Of a DNA stretch of 64,000 bases, positions 42,963 to 51,742 are shown piece after piece; positions within the stretch are counted from its first letter, which is position 1; every line of letters begins with the position of its first letter. The notes beneath the pieces were generated by a model. The model did no database searches, had not been told where the DNA came from, and saw nothing but the letters and a program-made list of their open reading frames with translations. The DNA comes from DASVAL01 sp035649575 (lineage in GTDB: Bacteria; Planctomycetota; UBA1135; UBA2386). Made by a program: the position numbers and the translations under genes. The stretch is taken from NCBI GenBank assembly GCA_035649575.1, contig DASRJH010000199.1, positions 19,965-83,964 on the forward strand, written 5' to 3'.

Positions 42963-43747
42963 CGATGGTCCGAATCCTGCTCGTGCACTGGAACGCCGGC
43001 GAGGCGGCCGAACGCGCCGGGCGCCTGCAACAGCTCGGTTACGGGGTCGACACGCACTGGCAACACGACGCGGGCGGCGAGCTCACGCGTTCGCTCGCGA
43101 AGACGCCACCGGAAGCGATCGTCATCGACCTCGGCCGACTGCCTTCGCACGGACGGGCGATCGCGACGTGGCTGCGCGAACGCAAAGCACTGCGGCTCGT
43201 GCCGATCGTCTTCGTGCCCGGCGACGCGGAGAAGACGGCGCGCGTGCGTGCGGCGTTCCCGGACGCCACCTACGCGTCGTGGCCGCGGCTTGCGAAGGCG
43301 CTGCCGAAGGCGATCGCTTCGCCACCGCGCGATCCCGTCGTTCCCAAAGCACCCGACTACTCGGGCACACCGCTGCCGAAGAAGCTCGGTCTGAAGCCCG
43401 GCGGCCGGCTCGGGCTCGTGCGCGCTCCGAAGGACTTCGCCGGCACGCTCGGCGATCTTCCCGCCGGTGCCTGCACGACGAAGAGTCTCGTCGGCGAGCT
43501 CGAGGTCGTCGTTGTGTTCTGCCGTGCGCTTGCCGAATTGCGCGCGGACTGGGGCCGTGCGGCGGATTGCCTTGCCCCGCGCGGCAGCCTCTGGGTCGCC
43601 TGGCCGAAGCGCGCGTCGGGGCAGACCACGGATCTCACGGATGCCGTCGTGCGCGCATTCGGCCTCGACCAAGGGCTGGTCGACACGAAAGTCTGCGCGA
43701 TCGATGCCGTCTGGTCGGGCTTGCGGTTCTCGCGGCGCCGGGCCTGA
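42959..43747 (+). CDS. Receiver-like domain fused to DUF3052
   Basis: 262 residues (start GTG 42959 or ATG 42965). Residues about 3-115 have the alternating strand-helix build of a response-regulator receiver: VRILLVHWN, AIVIDLGRLPSHG with Asp where the phospho-acceptor would be, and LVPIVFVPGD. The usual acidic pair after strand 1 and the strand-5 KP are not obvious, so it may be degenerate. Residues about 135-262 match DUF3052: LPKKLGLKPGGRLGLVRAPK, then SLWVAWPKRASG and VCAIDAVWSGLRFSRR. DUF3052 has no assigned function. The fusion suggests a signalling input to that module. Confidence 0.75.
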   Translation: MTMVRILLVHWNAGEAAERAGRLQQLGYGVDTHWQHDAGGELTRSLAKTPPEAIVIDLGRLPSHGRAIATWLRERKALRLVPIVFVPGDAEKTARVRAAFPDATYASWPRLAKALPKAIASPPRDPVVPKAPDYSGTPLPKKLGLKPGGRLGLVRAPKDFAGTLGDLPAGACTTKSLVGELEVVVVFCRALAELRADWGRAADCLAPRGSLWVAWPKRASGQTTDLTDAVVRAFGLDQGLVDTKVCAIDAVWSGLRFSRRRA

Positions 43748-43811
43748 CACGGGCGTTTGCGGGCTGCGCTGCCTTTCCGTATCCTGGGATCTCCGAAGTC
43801 CTGGAGGTTCC

Positions 43812-44738
43812 GTGGTTCCTGCCGAGAAGCTCGTTGCCCAGTTTCGCAAGTGTCTGTCGATTCACTGCCTCGTGAGTCTCTGCCTCGTCCTCTTCGGGGG
43901 GACCGCAGCGCGCGCGCAGGTGGAGTGGAAGTGGTTCCACCCCGAGAAGTTCGAGCGCGCCACCAAGACCGACGACAAGGGCATGGAGCAGTGGGCCGAG
44001 CACGCGAAAGTCGAATGTGCGACCTGCTCCGGTACGGGCAAGACGAAGTGCGCGACCTGCGAGCGCTTCGCCGAGGACGCGACGCACTGCATCGAGTGCA
44101 AGCGCACCAAGGAGCGCGAGGTTCCGTGCCGCGCCTGTGGAGGGACCGGGTCGTTCCCCGATCCGCTCGAGAAGGTGCTCTGTCCTGGCTGTCGCGGAGC
44201 CGGGTTCCTGCTTTGCCAGATCTGCGCTGGCGGCGGACGCCTCAGGATCGGTGAGGCCAAGCAATGGACGGCGTGTCCGGCATGCCGCGGCGAGGGCGGT
44301 TACAAGTGCGCCGGCTGCGGCGGCGACCGCCTCGTCGAGGTCGCCAGCCTCAAGCCGTCGCTCAAGGAGGCGAATGCCGCGACGTTGGGCAAGGCCATCA
44401 CCCCGACCGAGCAGGCGCTCAAGGAACTCGATGCATTCGCGCCGACGGGCGGCGACGTCATGGTCCGCAAGGAGGTCAAGGCACTGGTCAAGATCCTCGA
44501 GGGCGCGCAGGGCGTGCACCCCGCGATCAAGCGTCTGGTCAAGCAGTTCGAGGACTACATGAGCAAGACCTACGCCGGGCAGCAGTTCCAGGGTCACGAC
44601 GAGAAGTACGCGGAAGCGATGAAGCTCGTGAAGGAGAACACGACCTGGTACCTCAAGTACCAGAAGCGCATGATGGAACTCTGTAAGAAGCGCGCCGAAG
44701 CGAACGAGAAGCTCGCGGCCGCGAACAAGGGCAAGTGA
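43812..44738 (+). CDS. Exported DnaJ-type zinc-finger protein
   Basis: 308 residues from GTG 43812, with a strong ribosome binding site GGAGG five bases upstream. Signal peptide (CLSIHCLVSLCLVLFGGTAARA). Four pairs of C-x2-C motifs resemble the DnaJ central domain (C-x-x-C-x-G-x-G): CATCSGTG/CATC, CIEC/CRACGGTG, CPGCRGAG/CQICAGGG, CPACRGEG/CAGCGGD. A helical Lys-rich C-terminal half follows. No J-domain. Zinc-dependent protein binding outside the cytoplasm is the likely role. Its TGA overlaps the start of the triple-domain protease gene, so they probably act together. Confidence 0.8.
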   Translation: MVPAEKLVAQFRKCLSIHCLVSLCLVLFGGTAARAQVEWKWFHPEKFERATKTDDKGMEQWAEHAKVECATCSGTGKTKCATCERFAEDATHCIECKRTKEREVPCRACGGTGSFPDPLEKVLCPGCRGAGFLLCQICAGGGRLRIGEAKQWTACPACRGEGGYKCAGCGGDRLVEVASLKPSLKEANAATLGKAITPTEQALKELDAFAPTGGDVMVRKEVKALVKILEGAQGVHPAIKRLVKQFEDYMSKTYAGQQFQGHDEKYAEAMKLVKENTTWYLKYQKRMMELCKKRAEANEKLAAANKGK

Positions 44739-47680
44739 CCTTGCCAGGAGCCCGGAACGCAGCGATGACTCCGAACCACCAGGGAAGGAGACCCCCGCGG
44801 CGATGGGGACTGGTGATCGCTTCAGCGATCGCGGCCGGTCTGCCTGCGCAAGGCGTCGTCAATGCCTCTCTGCTCGAGGCTCCCGTAGACGATGCGGCTG
44901 CCGCCGCGGCGCGTCGCCTGCTTCCGGCGACGGTCGTGCAGCAAGCGCGTGCCTCCGTCGTCTACGTGTTGGTCGAGGTCGATGGACCAGTCGGCAAGTT
45001 CGCGATCGAACGGGCCAGCTCCGGTGTGTTCGTCGACAAGAAGGGCCTCGTCGTGACCTGGAACCATCTCGTGCAGGAGAGCCAGGGAGCGCGGGACAAG
45101 AAGCTGTTCGTGCAGCTCGACGACGCCGCGAACACGCGTCTGCCCGCCGTCGTCGAGCAAACGGACCCGGCGACCGGACTTGCGCTGTTGCGCGTCCTGC
45201 CGCCCGAAGGAGGGCTCACGTGCGTCGAACTCGGCCCGGACCGGCCGCGAGCCGGCGAGCCGGTCGTCGTGCTCGCGCGGCCCGAAGGAAAAGAGATGCT
45301 GGCGTTCGCCGGGGTCGCGAGCCCGGCGCTGGCGGCCGTCAGGCTGCACGGCGCGGACGTGCCGGCGGGCGACGTGTTCATGACGGACTCGCGCAACGAC
45401 GAACGCTGCGACGGCGCACCGGTGCTCGACGGCCAGGGCCGCCTGCTCGGGCTCTATGCATCCGAGCACGTGCGGCGCGACGCGGCGGAACCGACGCTCG
45501 AAGATCTCAAACAGCCGAGCTTCGGTCTCGTGATGCCGGCGGGTGTGATCCGCAAGGCGTTCGCGAAGGTGTTCGCGGCAGCCGCCGCCAACAAGACCGA
45601 GGCGACGGCTGCGACGGCGGCGGCCGTGGCGCGTGTGCAGCCGTCGGTCGTGTCGGTCTGGTGTGGCGAAGGCGACTGGCCGCAACTCGGTGTGAACGAC
45701 CCCGGCGGCGTGCAGCGGCGCGAGGGTCTCGGCTCCGGCGTCGTGCTTGCCAAGAAAGGGCTCGTCGTCACGAACGCACACTTCTGTGGTTCGAACCCGC
45801 CGCGTGTCCGCACGAGCGATGGCAGGACGTTCGACGCCCTCGTGGTCAAACGGCACGGCACCACGAACCTGGCCTTGCTGCAGTTGGAATTGCCGGCCGG
45901 CACGACATTGCCGGCAGCGGATTGCAATGCCGACGACGACGTGGTCCTCGGAGAAAGCGTGCTCGCGGTCGGGAATCCGACCGGCGCGCAGGTCGTCGTC
46001 ACGGCGGGCGTCGTGTCGGCGCGCCGCGACCGCGAAGGTGGGCGCATCCAGGCCGACGCGAACCTCGGCAACCAGAACGGCGGCGGCGCGGTCGTCGATG
46101 TCACGGGTCGCCTGCTCGGCATCTGCGATGCGGGCCAGATCGACCCGATCGAGATCGCGTTCGCGATGCGAGGCGACCGCGTGTCGACCGAGACCAACCT
46201 GTCGACGTTCGTCGGCATCGGGAGCGTGCGCAAGGCGTTTGCGAGTGCGCTCGAGGAAGGTGCCGACGCCGCGGAGTCGATCCGCGCGCCCGGTCCCGTC
46301 GCGACCGCCGATCGCGCGCGGCGCGACAGCCCGCTCACGCAGATGGTCAAGAAGGCCGGCCCGGCGCTGCTCAACGTCTACATCGCGCAGAACGTCGCGA
46401 AGCGCAACGAGGAGGATCCGTTCCCGCCCGCGCCGAAGTGGGAACCGATGAGTCTCGGTTCGGGTGTCATCATCGATCGCTCGGGTCTCGCGCTCAGCAA
46501 CTGGCACGTCGTCGACGACGCGACGCGGCCCGATGGTTCGATGGTGGACGACCACGCCGTGACCGCGCGTGTGTTCGGCGGCAAGGAATACAAGGTCAAG
46601 GTGCTCAGCATCTCGCGCGAAGACGACCTGTCGCTGCTGCAGCTAGTTCTCGATCCCGGCGAGGAGGTCCATGCGATCGAGCTCGGCAACTCGGACGCGC
46701 TCACCATCGGCGAGAACGTCGCGGCGGTCGGCAATCCGCACGGGCGCGCGAACACGATCACATTCGGCGTCGTGACGGCAAGGAACCAGGAGCTCAAGGT
46801 GCGCCACCGTTGGGCCAAGCTCGAGCACCTGATCGAAACCGACGCGGCGATCAACGGCGGCAACAGTGGCGGCGCGTTGCTCGACATGAACGGCCGGCTC
46901 GTCGGCATCAACAGCGCCGGTGGCGGCACGTTCAACAACAAGGGCTATGCGATCGCAGTCGACCACGTGCGCAAGCAGGTGCTCGGCCTCTTGTTCGCGG
47001 CCTACAAGCTGCGCAGCCCCGAGTTCGGCCTGCGCGTGATGGACGAGCACGGCAAGGTGTTCGTGATGGAGGTCGACGACCGCGGTCCGGCGGCAAGAGC
47101 CGGCGTGAAGGCCGGCGACCGCGTGCTCGCGCTGGGCGGCGTGCCGATCACGTGGAGCCCGGGCTTCGCGATGGAGCTGTACAAGCGCCAACCCGGCGTC
47201 GAGATCGAGCTGCGCGTCGACCGCAAGGGCGCCGAGCACACGTTCAAGATCGCGCCGCTTGCCGCCGAGGTCTGGTCGGTGATCCGACAGTCGGGCCTGC
47301 AGTGCCGCAACTTCCCCTACGCCGAGGATCCCGAGCGTTCGCGCGTGGTGGCCATCGCGCTGCACCGGCAGTTCACGGGTGATGCGACCGGGGAACCGAC
47401 ACAGATTCCCGAGCAGGTCATCGTCGTCGACAAGGTGTTCCCCGGCGAGCAGCCCGAAGGTGCCGGCATCGCGGCCGGCGACCTGATGCTCGCCGTCGAA
47501 CTGGTCAGCCGCGAGGGCGGCAGTCCGGTGCTGTTGCGTATGAGCGACGTGGCGGCTCTGCGCACGATCTGGAACGAACGCGAGCTCGGTTCCTACGAGG
47601 GCGAGCTCTGGCAGTGCTGGATTGCGCGCGGCAACGAGGTGCGCAAGCTCGAGGTCAAGAGCAGGCGCTTGTTCTGGTAG
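44735..47680 (+). CDS. Exported DegP-like protein with three trypsin-like domains (two inactive) and PDZ
   Basis: 981 residues. Start GTG 44735 overlaps the upstream stop (GTGA); ATG 44765 (Met11) is an alternative. Signal peptide RRWGLVIASAIAAGLPAQ. Domain 1 (about 60-270) keeps His111 (TWNHLV), but the Ser site is ERCDGAPV (Asp226). Domain 2 (about 290-490) keeps His349 (NAHFCG), but has Asn for the Asp (TTNLALLQ) and Gly449 in QNGGGAV. Domain 3 (about 515-755) has the full triad His591 (SNWHVVD), Asp631 (EDDLSLLQ) and Ser711 (GGNSGGAL). A PDZ domain follows (about 765-845), with AGVKAGDRVLALGG, then a second PDZ-like end. Most likely a periplasmic quality-control protease with two regulatory pseudo-domains. 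Confidence 0.88.
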   Translation: MTLPGARNAAMTPNHQGRRPPRRWGLVIASAIAAGLPAQGVVNASLLEAPVDDAAAAAARRLLPATVVQQARASVVYVLVEVDGPVGKFAIERASSGVFVDKKGLVVTWNHLVQESQGARDKKLFVQLDDAANTRLPAVVEQTDPATGLALLRVLPPEGGLTCVELGPDRPRAGEPVVVLARPEGKEMLAFAGVASPALAAVRLHGADVPAGDVFMTDSRNDERCDGAPVLDGQGRLLGLYASEHVRRDAAEPTLEDLKQPSFGLVMPAGVIRKAFAKVFAAAAANKTEATAATAAAVARVQPSVVSVWCGEGDWPQLGVNDPGGVQRREGLGSGVVLAKKGLVVTNAHFCGSNPPRVRTSDGRTFDALVVKRHGTTNLALLQLELPAGTTLPAADCNADDDVVLGESVLAVGNPTGAQVVVTAGVVSARRDREGGRIQADANLGNQNGGGAVVDVTGRLLGICDAGQIDPIEIAFAMRGDRVSTETNLSTFVGIGSVRKAFASALEEGADAAESIRAPGPVATADRARRDSPLTQMVKKAGPALLNVYIAQNVAKRNEEDPFPPAPKWEPMSLGSGVIIDRSGLALSNWHVVDDATRPDGSMVDDHAVTARVFGGKEYKVKVLSISREDDLSLLQLVLDPGEEVHAIELGNSDALTIGENVAAVGNPHGRANTITFGVVTARNQELKVRHRWAKLEHLIETDAAINGGNSGGALLDMNGRLVGINSAGGGTFNNKGYAIAVDHVRKQVLGLLFAAYKLRSPEFGLRVMDEHGKVFVMEVDDRGPAARAGVKAGDRVLALGGVPITWSPGFAMELYKRQPGVEIELRVDRKGAEHTFKIAPLAAEVWSVIRQSGLQCRNFPYAEDPERSRVVAIALHRQFTGDATGEPTQIPEQVIVVDKVFPGEQPEGAGIAAGDLMLAVELVSREGGSPVLLRMSDVAALRTIWNERELGSYEGELWQCWIARGNEVRKLEVKSRRLFW

Positions 47681-47733
47681 GAGTCACGGCTGGTGAACAG
47701 CGCCTCGAGAAACTGCCTCTCGGGAGTACTGGC

Positions 47734-50013
47734 TCACTTGGACGAGAACGCGCCTTTCGCCGTCTGCTGCTTGTCGCCTGACATCCAGGTCCACACAAAG
47801 TTGATCTTGCCCTTCGGCAGCGGGTCGAGCGGCCAGAACGTCACCATGCCCGGCCCCGTGGTCGTCCGGATGTCACCGTCGTCGAAGACGAGTTTGCCAT
47901 CGATCGGCGCGCCCTTCTGATCGGTGACGCTGCATTGCACGGATCCGCGGATGGCGACGCCGCCGTCGCCGCTGCAGTGCAGAGTCAGCGGGAAACCGAT
48001 CGTCTTGTTGCCGGCGCGGCCGTGCTTCGCGAGCAGCGCTTCGGCTTCTGGACCGAGATCCGCGACCGGCACCTCGCCGTCGAAGATCAGGTCCTTGTCG
48101 TTGATCGGCGGGTAGCAGGAGACTCCAGCCTTGCTGGGGTGCGGCTTGGCCATGCCGCTCGTCGCGTTGATCACGAGGATGTCGCCTTCGAGATACATCC
48201 CGATCGACACCAACGTGGTGCTCATAAGGGCGTCGCGGTAGCCAGGCAGGTAGGTCCATTGTTCGAGCAGCTTCTTGGCGTTGCTCGCGTTCGCACCGAA
48301 CTGCACGATCGCCATCTGCGCGAACAGGCTGCCGACGTAGCTGCCACCGAGCTCGACCGACTCCGTGTGCACGTCCTTTGGTGCGCGCAGGTCCTTGTTC
48401 TTCTTCAGGTATTCGGCGTGGTCCTTGCAGCGCACGGAGTAGTTCGCCGACCAGGTCACGGGAGTCTTGCCGTATGCCTTGCGAGCGGCGTTGAACGCCT
48501 CGAGCCACTTGTCGACGCCCTTGCTGATCGCGCTGAGCGGCGGCGTGTTGTTCTGGATCGCCTTCATCACCGGCGATGCACCGGTCCAGAAGTCCTCCCA
48601 CTCCTTGTCGAGCTGGGCGATCGTCACGGGGCCGTGCTTCTCTTCGAACGCCTTCTCGAACGCCTCGGTCTGCCCCTTCTTGAGGGTCTGCGCGATCTTG
48701 TCCATCGTGCGCAGCATCTCGGGATCGCGGCGCATCATGTAGTCGCAGAACGACCAGGCCTTGATGCGCTCGGCGTCGAGGAACGCGGCGGCGTCACAGA
48801 ACGGGATGCGGTTCGCGGGGATGCCGCCGGTGCTCTTCCACGCCATTTCGAGACTGAGGTTCTTCCAGACGTCGAAGTCGGGTGACGTGTACTCGCGGTC
48901 CTCTTCGCTGGCTACGGTGCCCTCCTGCTTCTTGCGGTCGGCAGCGAACAGCCGGTTGCTGTTGAAGACCTGGCCGACGAACGTGTGTCCGATGCCCTCC
49001 CGGAACCCCGTCGAGCCGAAACCGGCATAACCCTGCGCGACGTTGCGCACGCACGCGTCGTGGATCGTCTGCACGCTCGACGCGAGCTTGACTTCCGTGT
49101 TGTCGATGACCGCCGAGACGCCGTGCTCCAGTTTGAAGTCGAGGTCCTTCACCTGGTTCGCCTTCAGCACCTGCGCGTGCGCCTCCTTGCTGGGCAGGCA
49201 CGCCCACTGCATCGGCCACTTCGTGTCCTTGTACTGCCAGGGGAACGCCACTCTGCAGATGCGCAGCGCGCGCTCGGCCCAGCGCAGGCCCTCCGTCAGA
49301 TGTTCGACTTGTTCCATGTCGCCGTGCAACGTGAAGTGCTCGGACTGCACCGTCACGTACTTCCACTGCGCCTTGTCGAGCGCCGAACACGGCGTGTCGG
49401 TGACGACCTTGACCTCGTAGTCGGTCTTCGACTGCTCCTCGATCGCCCTCTCCATAAACTTGCTGCGTTCGTAGAGCGTCTTCTCGAGATCGGTCCCGGT
49501 GACACCCCCTATCTCGATGTGCGCGAGCGCCTTCTGCGCCTGCTCGTCGTCGTCGACCCAGCGCAGCACCATCGCCCAGTGCTTGTCGGCGCGCGCCTTG
49601 TCGCCGGCCTTGGCGTACTTCTCGGCCTGCTGCCGGTGTTGGTTGGCGAGATCCTTCTTGATCGCCTCGTAGCTCTTCTGCAGCGGTTGTCCCTCCGCGC
49701 CGCTGCCGGTGTCGGTCGTCGGGAAGGGACGCTTCGGGTCCGGGTTCCAGCTCGAACCGACCTTCGTGTAGCCGAGGGCGGTCCAGGCTTCCGTGTTCTC
49801 GTGGTCGTAGAGCTTGATCACCTGCAGCCAGACGATCTTGGCGACGCGCGGGAACCCCTTGTCGAAGGCCTTCTTCGCGAACGCGTTGAGGGTCTTGGCC
49901 TGGCGGGTGCTGAGTTCAGTATCTTCGCCCTGGGCGGTGGCCAGGGCGCCGAGCGACAGGACGCAGAGTACAGAGAGGACCGAACGTGGAATCATGAAGT
50001 CGCGGGGAACCAT
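47734..50013 (-). CDS. Large secreted protein with C-terminal CAP/SCP-like domain
   Basis: 759 residues; Met7 (49995) is the better start for the signal peptide (SVLSVLCVLSLGALATAQ). Residues about 30-190 are helical and TPR-like. A middle region (about 215-480) shows peptidase-like features (FTLHGDMEQVEHLTEGLRWA; REGIGHTFVGQVF), but no HExxH was seen. Residues about 515-690 look like a CAP domain variant: FNAARKAYGKTPVTWSANYS, CKDHAEYLKKNKDL, then PGYRDALMSTTLVSIGMYLE. CAP proteins in bacteria are secreted, with mostly unknown roles. It converges with the protease gene ending at 47680. Confidence 0.6.
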   Translation of the reverse strand: MVPRDFMIPRSVLSVLCVLSLGALATAQGEDTELSTRQAKTLNAFAKKAFDKGFPRVAKIVWLQVIKLYDHENTEAWTALGYTKVGSSWNPDPKRPFPTTDTGSGAEGQPLQKSYEAIKKDLANQHRQQAEKYAKAGDKARADKHWAMVLRWVDDDEQAQKALAHIEIGGVTGTDLEKTLYERSKFMERAIEEQSKTDYEVKVVTDTPCSALDKAQWKYVTVQSEHFTLHGDMEQVEHLTEGLRWAERALRICRVAFPWQYKDTKWPMQWACLPSKEAHAQVLKANQVKDLDFKLEHGVSAVIDNTEVKLASSVQTIHDACVRNVAQGYAGFGSTGFREGIGHTFVGQVFNSNRLFAADRKKQEGTVASEEDREYTSPDFDVWKNLSLEMAWKSTGGIPANRIPFCDAAAFLDAERIKAWSFCDYMMRRDPEMLRTMDKIAQTLKKGQTEAFEKAFEEKHGPVTIAQLDKEWEDFWTGASPVMKAIQNNTPPLSAISKGVDKWLEAFNAARKAYGKTPVTWSANYSVRCKDHAEYLKKNKDLRAPKDVHTESVELGGSYVGSLFAQMAIVQFGANASNAKKLLEQWTYLPGYRDALMSTTLVSIGMYLEGDILVINATSGMAKPHPSKAGVSCYPPINDKDLIFDGEVPVADLGPEAEALLAKHGRAGNKTIGFPLTLHCSGDGGVAIRGSVQCSVTDQKGAPIDGKLVFDDGDIRTTTGPGMVTFWPLDPLPKGKINFVWTWMSGDKQQTAKGAFSSK

Positions 50014-50174
50014 TGCGGGTGGACGCGGAAGTCTAGCGGGGCCCTATCGCCGCTGCATCGGACGCGCAGACGCTTCATTCCGTTTGGTCGCAGCCGGGTC
50101 GCACGCCATACTGTTTCGCCCTCGTCGGCGGCGCGAGCACACCCCATCGGCCGCCAGGACATCCGCACCCCGGA

Positions 50175-51266
50175 ATGAGCAAGGTCTACGACATCGGCGT
50201 TCTCCCTGGCGACGGCATCGGGCCCGAGGTCGTCAACGAGGCCCTGAAGGTCCTCGACGCGATCCAGTCCATCTACGGTTTCCAGACCCGGCGCGAGCAC
50301 CTGCCCTACGGTGCGGAGCACTTCCTGAAGACCGGCGAGACGATGCCCGACGCGGCGTTCGACCGCGTCCGTCAAATGCACGCCGTGCTGTTCGGCGCGA
50401 TCGGCGATCCGCGCATCGAGGTCGGCAAGCTCGAGTTCGCGATCATCGCGGGCATGCGACACCGGCTCGACCTCTACGTGAACCTGCGCCCCGTCAAGCT
50501 CTACCACGAGTCGCTGTGCCCGTTGAAGGGCAAGACCCCGGCCGACATCGACATGCTGTTCCTGCGCGAGAATACCGAGGACGCCTATGCCGGCATCCAC
50601 GGCTCGACCAAGAAGGACACCGAGCACGAGATCGCGCTGCAGCAGATGGTCTACACGGCGCGCGGCACCGAGCGCATCATCCGGCACGCGTTCCAGCTCG
50701 CGCGCAAGCGTGGTCCGAAGCCCGGCAAGGACAAGCCGCAGGTCACGTTGATCGACAAGGCGAACGCGGTGCGCGCCCAGGACATCTGGACACGCATCTT
50801 CGCGAGGGTCGCGAAGGAGCATCCGGACGTCGCGACCGACCACGCCTACATCGACGCCGCGTGCATGTGGATGATCAAGAACCCCGAGTGGTTCGACGTC
50901 GCGGTCACGACGAACCTGTTCGGCGACATCATCACGGACCTCGGCGCGATGCTGATCGGCGGCATGGGCATCGCCGCGTCGGGCAACATCCATCCCGGCA
51001 AGGTGTCGATGTTCGAAGGCAGTCACGGTTCGGCGCCGAAATACAAGGGCACCGACAAGGCGAGCCCGCTCGCGACGATCCTCGCGATGGGGCTGATGCT
51101 CGACCACGTCGGCGAGGCCGAAGCGAGCAAGGCGCTCGAAGCAACGGTGGCGCGGCTGATCCAGACCGGCAAGGTCCGCAGCCTGAAGGCCGGCGATCAT
51201 CGCTGCAGCGAGCTCGGCACCATGGTGCGCGACGCGCTGCTCGAACGCGCTCGCGTCCATCACTGA
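50175..51266 (+). CDS. Isopropylmalate/isocitrate dehydrogenase family enzyme
   Basis: 363 residues. NAD(P)-dependent beta-decarboxylating dehydrogenase: LPGDGIGPEVV, the substrate loop YVNLRPVKLYHES, FLRENTEDAYAGIHG, the catalytic lysine in VTLIDKANAVR, metal-binding aspartates in TTNLFGDIITDLGAMLIGG and the nucleotide loop FEGSHGSAPKYKGTDKASP. Length (about 360) fits 3-isopropylmalate dehydrogenase (leuB) or the short isocitrate dehydrogenases. No leucine-pathway neighbours are present, so I leave the substrate open. Its TGA is the first triplet of hairpin-element copy C. Confidence 0.9.
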   Translation: MSKVYDIGVLPGDGIGPEVVNEALKVLDAIQSIYGFQTRREHLPYGAEHFLKTGETMPDAAFDRVRQMHAVLFGAIGDPRIEVGKLEFAIIAGMRHRLDLYVNLRPVKLYHESLCPLKGKTPADIDMLFLRENTEDAYAGIHGSTKKDTEHEIALQQMVYTARGTERIIRHAFQLARKRGPKPGKDKPQVTLIDKANAVRAQDIWTRIFARVAKEHPDVATDHAYIDAACMWMIKNPEWFDVAVTTNLFGDIITDLGAMLIGGMGIAASGNIHPGKVSMFEGSHGSAPKYKGTDKASPLATILAMGLMLDHVGEAEASKALEATVARLIQTGKVRSLKAGDHRCSELGTMVRDALLERARVHH

Positions 51267-51378
51267 GCCAACCCGGCCGAGAGGCGGCTTGGCTCATGAT
51301 CGCCGAGAACCGTCGTTACGCGGGAAGCAGCGGGAGCGAATCAAATCAGTCGGCCCGCTGCGAGGGTTCTGTCTGGCA
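51264..51378. repeat. Two-hairpin intergenic element, copy C
   Basis: Hairpin 1 spans 51264-51296 (TGAGCCAA...TTGGCTCA), the first triplet being the stop codon. Hairpin 2: GAACCGTCG (51307-51315) with CGAGGGTTC (51361-51369), one mismatch, and GCGGG (51320-51324) with CCCGC (51354-51358). The loop keeps AGCGAA and CAGTCGG, a diverged form of the GCGAAA...CAGCCAG loop. It sits between convergent genes and ends 10 bp before the stop of the small gene at 51388. Confidence 0.75.
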
Positions 51379-51387
51379 GCTCCGTGC

Positions 51388-51555
51388 CTAGACTTTCGGT
51401 GGATCGGTGGGGATCCGCCACGGCGGTGTCGGTGGCAGCGTGCGTTCCTCGCGCACGTGACTTGCCTCCGGCGGCTTCGCTCGTGGTCGGCGTCGGCGAG
51501 GTGGTTGTTGGTTGATGGTGGCGGCAGGAGCATCAGGGTCGGGATGGTGCGACAT
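51388..51555 (-). CDS. Small Pro/Arg-rich protein
   Basis: 55 residues from ATG 51555. The start has a near-perfect Shine-Dalgarno sequence (GGAGGAA, two bases before the ATG on the minus strand), one of the best in the window. The sequence is Pro-rich and basic, with PPRRRRPRAKPP in the middle, probably disordered. No family recognised. It lies alone between copy C of the hairpin element and the gene at 51743 (divergent). A real small protein is supported mainly by the strong ribosome binding site. Confidence 0.5.
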   Translation of the reverse strand: MSHHPDPDAPAATINQQPPRRRRPRAKPPEASHVREERTLPPTPPWRIPTDPPKV

Positions 51556-51742
51556 GGTTCCTCCAGTGGTGGTTGCTCCAAGCGGTGGGGCATAGGGGGA
51601 CAAGTGCGTATGTCCAGTTCCGGGCGCGACCAAAGCGTTACGTGGGGACGTTCGCAGCTGGGCGTAACGGGCGCCTATCGTGCTCGGCCGTTCGAGCAAA
51701 CCAGATCAACGACGCAGGAACCCGCACTCTTCGAGGAGACCA

